Notes under the pieces: generated by a model | The model's database searches: none | Seen by the model: only the letters and a program-made list of their open reading frames with translations | What the model was told of the DNA's origin: nothing | Program-made: the position numbers and the translations under genes | Shown here: in pieces, positions 1 to 13,213 of the stretch | Layout of the letters: every line of letters starts with the position of its first letter | Position numbering within the stretch: position 1 is the first letter of the stretch | NCBI RefSeq assembly: GCF_937616625.2 | Contig: NC_065571.1 | Span: forward strand, 55,227,651-55,291,650 | From: Mercurialis annua | Lineage: Eukaryota; Streptophyta; Magnoliopsida; Malpighiales; Euphorbiaceae | Direction: 5' to 3' | DNA: 64,000 nt

Positions 1-862
1 CTAGTAGGTCTACTATATTCGATCATCGGACAGTGCTGTAGAAGAAAATGAATCCTGCAAATTACAAAGTATTAACTGACAATAACACATCTATTTATAT
101 TAGTTATATGAAATGTGATTAGAATGCTACTGTCATAGTAGTAAAGACAATTTTCCTCATTTTCACAGCAAAACTTCCATAAACTGAGGACAATATAAAT
201 ATAAATAGTACACCCGTAACACTCCTTAACGGGATCTGAAATGAGAATAGCAGAAAGAAGATAGTACACAACAGATGCCTAGTCCCATTAGGCCACCACC
301 ATGACAACAAGATAGTACACCCCAAAGTTATAACCTTATCGAAGCTAACAACAATATTAATAAAAAAAAATCTCGACAAACAAGGTTTGGTGGAGAGAAA
401 TTATGTCTCCAGGTGAGAAGTTGAGGAAAGGGGGGGGGAAAAGCTTCACATTACATGAACCATAAATACAGTATTTGTATGAGCCATTCATGACAATTAT
501 GTACAGCACAGAGTCTCAACTTTGGGTAGTTAGCATTCCAGACTAACCAATGTGTTTGAATTCACCTTAAGACAAAAAAGTCAGCTGCTTCTGGGAGAGG
601 AATAAAGCACAACGGAGCCCCTTAAATGCATCACTGGAAACTTCTTAACAGATATACAGCTGAAAGCGTGACAACGGTAACTGAAAGTTTTGCTGCCTCC
701 AATAGATGTATCACTAAATTCGTCTGGCATCGATCCATTGCTAAGACATGATGCACAACAGTTTGTCACCCGTACTGTTAAACATGACACAGCATAGCTT
801 CCATAAATATGTATCCCACTTTACCCACTGGTAACACATTGTAAGAAAAATTACCACAGTGA
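1..862. other. 3' flank of the CK1-like gene; no other gene seen
   Basis: This stretch lies downstream of the casein kinase stop codon on the minus strand. Its first few hundred bases next to the stop probably hold the 3' untranslated region. I see no minus-strand AATAAA that I would commit to. Open frames here are short and lack family features. Confidence 0.5.
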
Positions 863-3800
863 TCACTTGGAAGAATGTATTCGTTGCAAGGAAGAAATCC
901 AGCTACTTGAAGGACCAATTCTGCTGCTGGGCCCCTGACTAGGATTTGCAGCTTCATCGGGCAGAACAGGTTTTGGTGCATTTCTTTTTGAGGTACCAGC
1001 AAGTGAAAATGAGGTGGAGGGGATGCGCACATCATTTACAACCTACAAAAGAAAATTTCTCAGGTCATTGATTTGTTATGGTCTTTGATAAACTGACTCA
1101 TAATATGCAAGCAAACCTTCAACGGTAACAAAATTAAAAAGAAAAATGTTTTGAGTATCTATCATTTGGGATTAGTGAAGGATGATACACTTCCCGTTAT
1201 ATTCCTTTTGATGTCCTTGTTTAAGGTTAAAGCAAGACTTACATTGTTATCGACATGCTTATCAGAGCTCAAATTCTTTCCTATTGCTGATTTAAACTGC
1301 ATGTGTACACCAGGACCAGCAGATCTTATGAGATCAGTAGAATATGGAGCATTATTGCTTCCTGCCATCAAGAATAATTATACAGTTACATTCTAGAACA
1401 GTCATCAATAATCAAGCTCTATTTATAGTGGCACTGATAACAAAAATGCCATCTTCACGAATAACCTGTGCATATGCTCCACTGATTTGTACTTATCACC
1501 ATAAGAATAAACAAAAGAAAATTTCTAGTATATAAGAGTTAAATCTCACGAAAATGTAGAAAATAATACAATCTAGTAAAGTGAGGACACTTTGTGGTCC
1601 TTCACTTTCCAGGTTCAGCAATTGAGATACTATCTGAAGTACACAGGCTTGCTTTGAAACATTATCTTACCATACAGCATCAACTTATGGTACCAATACC
1701 ATAATAAACTAAACTTAAATTTCAAGTAGACTTGTGTCTTGAGTCAACCTAAGAAACTTCTTCCAAACTATGTTTTGAAAGGCGACTCAAATGCACATAG
1801 AATTCAAAAGTATCTAACCTTGATGATTCTCCATATCCGCTGACACAATGTGACTGCTGCTTGCTCCAGGAACTGGCTGCAAAATGTGAAAGGTTACCTT
1901 GTCATCAGTAATATTAATATCACAAACTCAAATTATGAATGTAATTTATTTACATGATAGCTCATGCACATAAGGAATCAATGATGCAATTTTGGAGTGA
2001 TAGCAAAAAAAAAAACACTAAGAGAAAGTAGCTGGTGGCAGAGAAAGGAAAATTGAAAAGAACAAAAAAGGTGTGCTAAAGATACTAACAGATATACGAG
2101 GTTGATTTCTGTTCTTTTGTGCCTGCTGGTACTTTATAATGGTCCAATCAAACACATAATCAAATTCATATCCTGCCATGGAAAGAAGGAAAACAAATGT
2201 TAAAGTAGTGATATTTCCTAGAATATTTAAAAGAAAAGCCAACAATTAATGAGTTTAGTTGGGAAAGGTCGGTCTCTTTTTTTTTCGTCTTCTTGGTACG
2301 TTGTACTTGTATGCAATGTTAAAGCATTTAAAAACCAATGCTTGCCAAATTTTACAAACACAGAATGGTTTCATTCCATGGATTATTATCAAATTCATTC
2401 CTAGTATAAAAACAGGATGTATCGAGTTGAATCATATCGCCATGGTTCCAAAAAGTGATTAAATAACTTTGTTTGCTTTTGCCAATCTTGTTAAACATCA
2501 TCTAGAACTAGTAATCAAATACCTTCACGGGCAAACAAATCTCGAAACAGGCGTTTTAAAAATCCATAATCAGGTCGCTGATCAAATGTCAGCGAGTGGC
2601 AGTAATGTAGGTATGAAGCAAACTCCACTGGATGAGATTTGCAAAGAACCTGAACAATAAGAAAGCAGTCTTTAGATGTAAGCCCAAAAACTATTCGTTT
2701 AAAGCCGTATCCAAATAAAAGAGACTCACCTCAATAGGAGTTGACAATTTCTTTTCACAAATTTTATCATATTTTTGCTTCTTCGTGGCAGCTTTCAAAC
2801 CCTGCCATGGAAGGCTGCGGTCGTAAAAAAATTAAGTTAGCTCAGAACAAATGATCCACACACTAAAATGCATAAGCTCATGGTTGTCTCAAGCATTTGA
2901 CTACCCCAGCCCTTAAACATTAAACATGGCTATTCGTAAGTTGTACCTTCAAGTAAATCAAAAGAAATTTACAGCTAAGCTAACAATTTACCTTCCGCGC
3001 AGAAAATATAACAATACATATCCAAGTGACTCCAAATCGTCTCTCCGACTTTGCTCTGCAACAAAAGAAACCAAAAGATGAGGTGAGATAAGGGAATGCT
3101 GTAATCAGCATGAGAAATATTTACGTTGTAAGTTTACATACAAATGTGTATGGTCCATGAAAAAAATGGTCATACAAAAAGGTAGCTGATTGGACATTTA
3201 TTAGAAAGAAGAGTGTAGTGTTTCCTTGCTTACCAATTCCAAGGTGAGTGTTGCAACTGGCATAACGTGCAGTTCCCGTCAAGTTTTTGTTCTCCCTGAA
3301 AAATAAATATATCACTAAAATCAGTAGTGGATGATATGCTTTGAAATTAAAAACATATATAAAGAATAGAATTATGGTTAACATCATATAAGAAAAAAAT
3401 TCAATTAAAGTAAATTCATAGCTTAGCTGGAAGATTACCTATAAGGAATATGACGATGAGTTGTGGCGTCACGATATCTTTTTGCAAGGCCAAAATCAAT
3501 TACGTAGACCTGATATAAATAATAAAAGCATATAAAATTAGCAAGTACTCAACAGCAAAGAGGGCAGAAAAAAGATAATTCAATAACATTTAACTAAGAA
3601 AACTAAATTATAATAAAACCGCCATTACCTGATTTGCTTTACGACCAAGACCCATAAGGAAATTATCAGGTTTGATATCCCTATGCAGAAACCCTTTAGA
3701 ATGCACAAACTCTATCCTTGAAAGCTAAAAGAAGGACAGAAAGAAAAGTTAAGAAAATAAAAACAAAATAAAGGTTCATTTTGCCACCCGAACTTGGCAT

Positions 3801-4982
3801 AAAAGATCAATTAAGACCAAGTTTGTGGCTTTGGAAAAAAGACACCCTGAACTTGGCATTTTGGCTCATTTTACCCCTTCAGCTTCAATTTCTCCAATAA
3901 TATTCCGAAGCATCATCTCCAATTTGTATATAACGGACCACTCATTTTTTGACAACTCATATGAGAGGATAAAATGAGACAAAAAGCCAAGTTCAGGGTT
4001 TTTTTCCTAAAGCCATGAGATTGGCCTTAATTGATCTTTTGTGTCAAGTTCGGGGGCAAACTGAACCTCTGTTAAAAAGCAAAAACTAAGCAGGATCTTA
4101 ACAGTGAATCAAAGGTGTACAAAGCCATGCTTCCTTACCTTTTGTTCAGCTAACATTAACACTGTCTTTAACGAGAATTTCCTCCCACAATACACAAATA
4201 AATCTTCAAGACTAGGTCCAAGCAAATCAAGAACTAGTACGTTGTCCTCGCCATCGCCACCGGACCATTTTATGTTAGGAATACCACCTAAGTAGTAGAA
4301 ATAACAGTAAGCATATCAATTACTTAAATTCAATTCATTAAGGTAGAAACAGTGAAATCAAAAGCAAATGACCAGCAAGCAGTTACTATTAGGTAGGACG
4401 GACACTTCATCCAATCACTATGTCCTGTTTCGGAAAAGTTTCGGACTCGAAAGTTATTTTTTTACATATGAAACTTAAAATAACACTGTCTGGCCATATC
4501 CGTGTCCGTGCTACTTAGGTTACTAATAAGTAGCAAAGGTGCTAATAGTACTTACTGCCTCCTTGAAGAAGATTATACAATTTAGCTTCGTAGAGCAATT
4601 GCGGATGCTTTGTTTTACTGTTCTCCTGCAAATATTAATCAAATAATTACAAAAGTTAAAATTCACCTAAAATAAGTTCAGCTCTAGCTAAAACCAGCTC
4701 ACAAGTATCGCATTAGCTTTAAAACACGATCAGATCATAATCAAAAATTAAGTAAAACACAATTAAATAAAAACTCACGATCTTAACAGCAACGATTTCA
4801 AAAGTATCGATATGAGTAGCTGCAAACAAAAATACACAAAAAAACAGTTATAAAAACACAAATTTAAACCGAATTTAAACAGTCAACAAAATTAAATTAA
4901 ACTAACCTAGAAAGATTTCACCGAAGGAACCACTGCCGATCTTACGGCCGAGCTTATATTTTCCACCGACGATCCGTTCCAT
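863..4982 (-). CDS. CKL: Casein kinase 1-like Ser/Thr protein kinase, 14 coding exons, 426 aa
   Basis: Exons, in transcript order: 4982-4907, 4819-4779, 4625-4556, 4287-4139, 3724-3629, 3509-3439, 3295-3234, 3055-2992, 2814-2730, 2649-2523, 2172-2090, 1876-1819, 1361-1243, 1042-863. All junctions are GT-AG and keep frame, giving 1281 nt including a TGA stop. The start [16 protein letters not shown] is the standard N-terminus of plant CK1-like kinases. Visible kinase features are the glycine loop [10 protein letters not shown] (16-25), Lys38 in AVKI, the catalytic loop HRDIKPDNF (Asp128), DFG with Asp149, and the CK1 signature TGTARYAS (174-181). CK1 family members lack the usual APE motif, and here too the SLPWQGLK segment follows. 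The catalytic domain ends near residue 285-295. A Ser/Pro-rich tail runs to residue 426, shorter than in many plant CKLs. In the family these kinases are cytoplasmic, nuclear or plasmodesmatal and phosphorylate acidic or primed sites; substrates here are unknown. A foldback transposon sits in intron 4. Confidence 0.95.
3772..4068. mobile_element. Foldback (long inverted repeat) MITE in intron 4 of the CK1-like gene
   Basis: The left arm begins AGGTTCATTTTGCC with ACCCGAACTTGGC just inside. The right arm is its inverted copy, ending GGCAAACTGAACCT. The arms pair over about 60 bases with scattered mismatches, including the block AAAGATCAATTAAG. No convincing target duplication was found. The element lies between exons 4 and 5 and does not touch the splice sites. 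Confidence 0.75.
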
Positions 4983-5240
4983 GAGAAGTTAATCCACTAA
5001 ATCGAATCTAAAAACCATAAAAATAATCAAAACGAACAGAGATTTGATATGATCTGGAAGTAGAAATCGGAGAGAAGACGACTGAGGAGGGTAATTTTGG
5101 AATTCTGTGAAGAATTGAAGGCGGAAATAGAGGAGAAGGAGCAGTTTTGTATAATAGTACAGAAGAGCAGACACACAGAAAGAGAATGGTTTGACAGACG
5201 TGGCTGTGAATTTATTTGCGAGGATAAAAGTGGGAAATCA

Positions 5241-5248
5241 TTTATATA
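5241..5248 (-). promoter_or_regulatory. Putative TATA box of the CK1-like gene
   Basis: TATATAAA reads on the minus strand about 260 bp upstream of the ATG at 4982. This spacing fits a 5' leader of roughly 230 nt. It is a motif match only. Confidence 0.5.
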
Positions 5249-5439
5249 GGGGTGTTTTTGGTATTTGGGGTAGGTAAGGTAGAGTTCTATTGACCTGTTG
5301 ACTCTTTACAAATATTTTTAGCAAGTTGAGTGTGTTTGCTACTAATTTTTTCCGTGTTTTGGCCTAATACATATGAATCATTAAATTTAGGGAAAATTTT
5401 CACTGACGTTCCTAAACTTTTTTCTTTATATCTTAATTG

Positions 5440-5640
5440 TGGAGGCGTGTGCACGAATCCTGGATATCTTTAAAACCGAACCGAAAACCGGACCGAAATA
5501 TATCCCTTAACCATTAACTTTCTCCAAACCGAACTGTACCAAAATTTTATTGGTACAGTTCTGGATCTTTTATAAATAACCATACCGAAAACCGAACATA
5601 ACCGTACCGAACCGAAGTATCAAACTTATACCTGAGAACC

Positions 5641-5676
<36 letters not shown>

Positions 5677-6379
5677 TTTTAATTTGATTATTATATTCGT
5701 ATTAACTTGAAATTGCTAAACATTAAAATTGTTTTATAAAATTAAATAATTTATATTAAAAATATTAGTCTATATATATAGAAATTATCAATTTACATAA
5801 AGACAAAATAACTTATATATTTCAATAAAAATTATATGAATTTGTCAAATATTTAATAATTATTAAAAGTATTTATAAAAGATTGACATGAACAACATTA
5901 TTTTCTATCATTGACCAAATTACATAATTTTAACAAAAATGATATAGTTTTAGATTTGAGAATAAATAAAAGTATCCTTATCAAATAATCAAAAATTTAA
6001 TATTAAATAATCAATAATATACATATTGTGTCTCTTTATTTTATTGATGATTATTTATTTATGATAGTTGAAAATATAAAAAAATTGAATGAATGAGTAT
6101 CTAATTAATTTTAAAAGTCAAAATAATATATTATAATATAGTAGAGATCATATTTTAAATAAAACAATATCTGTGGTTATAGTGATATCCTATCGAATCG
6201 TACTGAACCATTAGGACCGAAATCCCGTACCAAACCGTACCGAAAAATAAAATCACTGAACCGAACCGAACCGATTATTGGTATGGATCTGAAAATCCAA
6301 TTTTTTATATGTCCGATTTTTAGTTTGGTTCCGGAGATTTATCAATTTCCGGATTTCTCCAAACCGTGCTCACCCCCTA
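5440..6379. mobile_element. Non-autonomous hAT-like DNA transposon, 940 bp
   Basis: A perfect 8-bp target duplication, CTTAATTG, flanks the element at 5432-5439 and 6380-6387. The termini are inverted: TGGAGGCGTGTGCACG at the left, and at the right a sequence whose reverse complement is TAGGGGGTGAGCACG. The ends are rich in ACCGAACCG-type repeats and the interior is AT-rich with no coding capacity. An 8-bp duplication with TAGGGGTG-type ends is typical of plant hAT derivatives. Confidence 0.85.
5646..5673. repeat. (AT)n microsatellite
   Basis: Fourteen uninterrupted AT units lie inside the hAT-like element. Confidence 0.95.
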
Positions 6380-7404
6380 CTTAATTGTACCCAAATATTT
6401 TTTATTGTAGTGATGAACCAAAAAATGCTTATGATTAGAACTTACAATTTTTGACACGATACAATTGAATGATGCAAAACGACATAAAATTAAATGAATC
6501 CATCTATTTATGAGACGATTAATTTGTGTTTAAATGGATTGGACACTATAATTCGTTTAAATAAATTTAAACAATTTCAATTAAATAAAATAAATTTTTT
6601 GATTGTATTTATATTTTATATTATATGTAATTATAATTTTATTTATTTTGATAGGTGATAATAATTATATTGAGAAAATAACAAGAAAACAAGAAAAAAG
6701 GCTTCATATTTCATCAAATACAAAAAAACGTATAGACTTTACATTTGTACCACTACTTTATCTTTAATACCAAGATTCTCTATTTGTTTTCATCCAACAC
6801 CATCTTACTCTTAAGCTTACACGTGTCCCACCTTATTTCTTTAACTGCACCATCGCGTTATCTTATTCCTTTATTATTTTCCCTTGTCTATATTAACAAT
6901 TCTTTACTTTTTATTTCTCAAAAATAATTGGGCTTTTTTATTTTAACTGAGCAACGGCAATAATTACATTAGCTGCTCATGGTTTGGTTTCTTCTTCACA
7001 ATTAGCCCTAATTGTTGTTTTGTTTTGCACCATGTTTTTAGGACAATCAATTAAATAATACATGTTATGATGTACGTTTTGCCCCTGATTTCATTTTTAT
7101 TTAATTTTTATATTTTGCGGTGTATTAAATATTAAGAGTTAAATGTACATAAAATTATAATCTATTTAATATATTTTTTAATTCATAATATTTAGATTTT
7201 AATAATTTTATTTTCTTTATATAATCTCCACTAACGATTAAAATTTAATTAATCAATGCTAATATAAATGTCATAACTGATATTATAGGTGTGCATGGTT
7301 CGAGAAAATATAGGAACTGATAAATTTCAAGAATCATACCAAATATTAGTAATTTTTAAAATGAGATTTTCAAAACAGTATCATAAATCAATTCGGTTTG
7401 GCTT

Positions 7405-8640
7405 GACGATACATATCTGATACATTATACATATTCGATACACCTCCGATATATAATTGATACATATTAGATACATATTTGATACATTTCAAATACATTC
7501 TGTATTTTTATCGATTTAATTGAATCAACCGACTAATTCCATCAATGAATTAATTTCTCTTTTTCAAAATTTTGTCGAGAAAGTGATTAAATGTAGTAAA
7601 ATTGAAGTTTAATTAACCAAATTAATTATTATTTTTTATTTTTATCAATTTAATTGAATCAATCGACTAATTTAATCGGTTTGTTTTTATTTTTATACAT
7701 CTCGAATATACAATTTATACATGATAGATACATTTTTTATTGTACTTTATAGATACATCGCTAATACATAAGTTATACATGATTGATACATTTCGATACA
7801 TCTCAGATATATTAGATGATTATTGATTTATTATTTAAAAAATAGTTAAACAACTCGTAGGTATTTTAAAATTTACTTAATAGATACATCGTTACTATAT
7901 AATTTATACATGATAGATACATTTTTAGATATACTTAATAGATACATAATTTATGTATGATAGGTACATTTTATTTTTTGATGTATATCAAAAATGTACA
8001 TTTGTCATTGAGATATTTTTTTAAGCGTATTTGATTGACATAAAATTGATACACCATTGATACATCTTTTTTAATACAGAAAATGTACTAAATACATATT
8101 TGATACATGTCTGGGATGTTTTATTAAATATTTTTAAGTTATATATAATATGTATTAAAGATATATATTTGTTATTTAACATTATTTAATACATTTGTAA
8201 TACATATTCGATACATCTCTAATTGATATTTGATAAATACATCTCTGATACATAATTTATACATAATATATATTACTTATGCATCAGAACCGTGTTCGGC
8301 ATGTATCAATAATATATCCGTAATTCATAAAATTAATTTTTTAAAAATTGTATTATTTGTATATTTGTATATTTTTATATTTTTAAAATTTAATATATTA
8401 ATATTTTTAAAGTTAAGATTAATATTAATTTTACTTTTCCAATGCGTTAATATTACTTTGAATAATTTTGTGGATTTTTTTATATTTGTAAATATACAGA
8501 AATAATAAAATACGATATATAATCAATATATATTTAAAAAAATAAAAATAAATTACTATCAATTTTATTTTTTTTGGAGAATGTATCAATGTTATCTCAA
8601 ATATGTATCGGAGATGTATCAGATTATATTACAAAACTGT
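7405..8640. repeat. Degenerate GATACAT-rich array
   Basis: The heptamer GATACAT recurs many times at irregular spacing of roughly 10-25 bases, with variants such as AATACAT and TATACAT. Near the right end (8580-8630) the motif appears in reverse complement (ATGTATC), so the region is partly an inverted arrangement. No coding sequence is seen in it. Confidence 0.7.
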
Positions 8641-10732
8641 GTCTATAATTTGTTGATGCTTGCGTGTTATTGGCTGACGCGCTGACGCGCTCTGACACAC
8701 AAATCACATGTGCTAGCTGTTTTTATTCCTTTTTATTAAGATAGTGTCATGCTTGCCATGTGTCACCTATTTAATGGAATGGTATTTGTTGTAAACTTTT
8801 GTGCTTTTTTTGTAGGAATGATAAATAATGGAGTTAAATGACATTATATGAAATGTTGAGCCCTTTTTGTGGTATTTTTGTGATATTCTCAATTATATTT
8901 GTATTATATTACATAATTTACATATAATTGAAATAATGAAATGAATTTAAACTTATCATTTTAAATAAATTGATCCTTTGACATGTTTGGTTACTGCCTT
9001 ACGGTGCTAACAACTTTAACCGACCTTTTGCAAATTTATAGCTATTAAAATTTGCAAATTTGTGCTAATTTGATATCTTTGTTATCAGTCTATCCAATTT
9101 TTATAATTGATTTAATTGTTTCAACATTTTTATCTTGGTATAATATCTATTTGCCTTATTTTATTTTTCTGATCATTTTTTACTTCAGATTTGCTTCTTT
9201 TTGGTTCAATCATAAAAAAATTAGAATTATATTTTGATATTGTTCTTGATTTTATTAAAAGTATTTAAATTTTAAAAAATGAGTTTTGCTAATTAAGAAA
9301 ATAGTATATTCAACTGAAAATTTGAACAATCAAATTAATTAAAAAAATTAGATAGAATTACAACAAAATTATCAAATTAGGATAAAATTATAAACTTAAA
9401 TTTTTTTGATTAAATTTGCAAAATATCAAAATATTTGCCTTTTTGCACTACTAAGTCTTTAGTTAAACTTGTTTATATGCATCATGTCATGTAAATCGTA
9501 AAATAAATGTGTTGTATTTGAGCTTTTATATATATAACCTCATTAATAACCGTGTCAAGTTCGTATTTAGCTTATCGCATTTTATGTCTAAACATAAATG
9601 ACGCGGTTATAATTTGGAGATATGAATTGCGAGGTCTAATATAAACCTAATCGGCAAGGCCATAACTTGATAGATAATTTGGTAAACATATGTGCAGCAA
9701 ATAGTACCCGAAAAAAATTAAAAGTTTATCTCGTTTAAATTTAGGAATTCAAATAAAAATTGAAGTACCTATAAAAATACAAATGTCGAGTGAATAAAAG
9801 TAAAAATAATTAATTTCATTTATTATTTAATTAAGTAAAAAAAATATTGATAAAATTTGAAATGATAAAATGGAAATAATTATAAATGAGAATGAATGAT
9901 TTTGATATTTGTTCATTCATCTTTCTACAAGTATTTAGTTAAACATAAATAATAAAAAGTAAATTAGTTTTTCAATATTTAGGAACCAAGTATAGTCCCA
10001 ACATATATAATAGAAACGTGATTAGCTGGTGGGGCGGGTGGTTAGTGAACCCACATGATATTTTGGTTGGTACAAAATAATGAGGGCGCCTAGAGCATGG
10101 TGACCACGAGTTGTGCCATGGAGCCAAAAGCGGGTCACCTACAGCAAGCAATACCTAATTATTTTTCTGTAGTAAAGCAATGCCTAATTTGAGTGCTCTA
10201 CCAAATATCAGACATGTACGATTGTTTCCGTTTGGTCGGTTATATTTGCATAAATTCCCCCTTTCTGCCTCGGCTCTTGCATGATTTGTATGTTGGTCGT
10301 CGAAGTTGAGCATTCCGGTGGTTCGGTTAAAACCGAATTGAAATCTTCAAAATCAATTAACCGATCCATCAAATGCTTAAAAGCAAACCGACTGAATATA
10401 ATATTCTAATCGAAATTTAACCGAATGAAAAATTAAAACCAAACTGAACCGAATAAGTTGGTAAGTTGATCGGCTAGGTTAAAACTGAAACAATACAAAG
10501 TAAAATTTTAATTTATTCAGTCGGTTCGGTTAATTCGGATATTCTAAATATCAAATCTAACCGATTACTAAAAAAAAAAAAAATTAGTATCAAAACTGAA
10601 CGGACCAAACCCATATTTTTTGATCGAACCAATTTGATCGAAAGTCATTGATTTGGCGTGAAATCCTTCGGCAAGCAAGGCTCGAAGTTGGCGCAAACAA
10701 TTGCCAGCGAATTTTAATAACGAATTGGTCAT

Positions 10733-10762
10733 CAATTTGGCGCAAAGCGAAGCGCCAAATTG
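10733..10762. repeat. Perfect 11-bp hairpin
   Basis: The arms CAATTTGGCGC and GCGCCAAATTG are exact reverse complements separated by the 8-base loop AAAGCGAA. Confidence 0.85.
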
Positions 10763-10797
10763 TAGTGTCCCTTTGAAATCCCAAATGCTATCTTAGA

Positions 10798-10816
10798 GGG
10801 GGGGGGGGGGGGGGGG
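10798..10816. repeat. Homopolymer of 19 G
   Basis: Nineteen consecutive G residues begin 36 bp after the hairpin at 10733-10762. Such runs are rare in AT-rich plant DNA. The exact length may be affected by sequencing error. Confidence 0.9.
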
Positions 10817-11837
10817 TGAATAAGGTATTTTAAAATTTAAAAGGTGATTAGTGTTTAGTTTAGAGTTTGAGAGGTAGAGATTCATGATTTTTTTGAATTG
10901 CATGTTAAGGATCTATGGTCCAAATATGAATTTTTGAAGTCTTTTCGGATTGCTTGTAAAAAAAAAAAATTTGTTTTTTTTAAGATCCATGGACCTTTAA
11001 ATATTGGAGTTTTTCTTCAATATTATATTGTTTGTTCTTTTTGTTGTTTATTTTAGTATTTTGTTTTATGTTGGTAAATTTCTATCTTTTAGATATTCTT
11101 GAAGAACATGGTTGCAAAGGTTGAAACCTCAAGCGGTTTCTCAGCATTATCGATCAAGTTAAGACACTCCCCGGAACTTAGTGTCACGACCCAAAATATT
11201 GAGCCGCGACCGGCGCTAGGGAATGGGAGTGGTAGCTCCAAAACCCGTAGCAAGCCTGAAAATACATACTAATTTTTCGCAAATCAACTTATATCTCATA
11301 TATAATAATAATATCAAAATATACATGACCCCTGTTTGAAATACATATCAGAGTTAAAGCGCTTCACAAATAGAGTCTGACTATTCTAAACTACTGCGGA
11401 CTTGCTAGAATGAGAACTTAGTCTCATGACTCGTACTACTTCCGAGAATTAAAACTTCGGAAGCTTCAATCTCCATGTCGTACCTAACTTAACCTGTAAA
11501 AATTGGAGTGACAACGGGGTCAGTATAAAACTGAGTGAATACATTTAATTACAAGCAATATTACATAAAGAGTGAAAACGTTTGAAAACCTCTTTATATA
11601 GAAAGTATTATTTTTGGATCATAATTCATATGATCTTACTTCATATATTCACTCATACCTTTATAGGTCAGGTACGTATCATAAACTAAGCGGTTATGTT
11701 ATAGACGTACTTGATATACTTGCCTCATTCTTATGTCTTATGTACGTTTATACTACGTGTATACTTGACATGTTTTCTTTACTGTTATAGTTTTGATTAT
11801 CTTTATTCTTCTCATTAAGTTTCTCTGATTTTATCCT

Positions 11838-12069
11838 TCTGACATCGATAGCAAAGCCAACCGATGTAATCACTTCTCTGACATCGATAGCAAAGCCAAC
11901 CGATGTGATCACTTCTCTGACATCGATAGCAAAGCCAACCGATGTGTTTTTAATCATCTGACATCGATAGCAAAGCCAACCGATGTGTTTTTAATCATCT
12001 GACATCGATAGCAAAGCCAACCGATGTGTTTCACATATCTGACATCGATAGCAAAGCCAACCGATGTGT
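11838..12069. repeat. Six-unit tandem repeat, each unit a potential hairpin
   Basis: A 28-base core is repeated six times with a period of 39-41 bases. Each core starts GACATCG and ends CGATGTG (CGATGTA in the first), so ACATCG and CGATGT can pair around a 14-base loop (ATAGCAAAGCCAAC). The spacers between cores vary. Confidence 0.9.
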
Positions 12070-13213
12070 CTGATATCATATCTTAATTATTACTCTTATC
12101 TCATATTGATTCTCGATATATTACGCTTGATTTTATCTTCATATGAATCCCGAGGACTATTATCGAGAATGGATAAGATACAGGTCTCGGGATTCCTCTA
12201 CCGAGATCAACCTTGTATCTTAGTTCTTATATTTGGTTGTACCATCGTACAAATTCTCGTTTTACGCTTATTATATAATTCTATTTTCCGTTCTGTTGTA
12301 TTGATCCTTTATGGACCATGACATGCACATTCCAATCTACAATCATACATCTATAACACACGCACGTATGGTTATTCGTTATAATTAAAAGTACGTATGG
12401 GGACGTACTATGTTTCTTTATAACATATGAATAATAGTACATATAGGAATGTACTATACTTTCCTCGTACATATTTGGTTCGATACTTGTATATTGCTTA
12501 ACCCCTTTCCCAGTATTTTAAACATATATGTTCTTTTCATATATTTATGTTATTCTTAAAATAACGCAGTACTGAAAGTAATCGTTTTCAAAACATACAT
12601 ACATGTACTTTTTCAAACATATATTAAACATATAAGTATTCATATAGTCGTCCGCATATGAAAATACGCGACTTTATGAATATTAACGAGTAATTAAAAT
12701 GTACTCACAGTGACTGCTATCCAATACCGCAATGCTACCAATCTATCACGCAGGTTCTATGTATTGTCCTATCTTGTAGCTATTCCAGCTCGTCGGCCTG
12801 GTAGCTCGTCGGTACCTCCATTACTTATCCAAATTACCTGTACGTTTAATTCATAAACGTAAACTTAGTACCGAAATCCTAAGTTGTAAACTTAGGTTAT
12901 CACGATCTTATTCTAAATACGTCTTTTAACTTTGATCGTGTTCTAATACTTAGTCGAGATACTTATTATATCTCTTAATCGTAGTCATATACGTATGATA
13001 CTTCCAATCTTTAGGGTTTAGTTTCATTCCGATGAAGTTTCCAGTAGTTTTCAGGACAATGCGCAGGTGCTGCCTGCACACTGACACTGTTTAGTAAAAC
13101 GACGATCTCTCCCAATTGAACCGTTGGATCGAGATGAAATTTGACAGAGGCGTTCCTAAGAGGCAAATCTATAAACTGACCGTTGGGATTTTGAATCTGG
13201 CAAGTTTTGAATA

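Larger units (their letters stand above)
6388..11176. other. Intergenic, repeat-rich, no gene recognised
   Basis: The sequence is AT-rich with many in-frame stops on both strands. It holds the GATACAT array (7405-8640) and, around 10310-10620, another stretch with ACCGAA/TTCGGT motifs like those of the hAT elements but without clear ends. A small stretch near 10020-10140 is GC-richer but has no coherent reading frame. Confidence 0.6.

Noticed and set aside
8230..8505. A 91-codon hydrophobic frame in an AT-rich region
   Set aside because: Composition is almost entirely Ile/Leu/Phe/Asn from AT-rich codons, which is expected by chance; no homology features.
11748..11957. Open frame with repeated DVREVITSVGFAI units in the LTR, present again at 18201-18410
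   Set aside because: It is simply translation of the tandem hairpin repeat. The period is divisible by 3 only in part of the array, and there is no sign of coding constraint.
11838..12069. Possible CRISPR-like array (regular repeats with spacers)
   Set aside because: Host is a plant, spacers are near-identical rather than unique, and the array lies inside an LTR retrotransposon.
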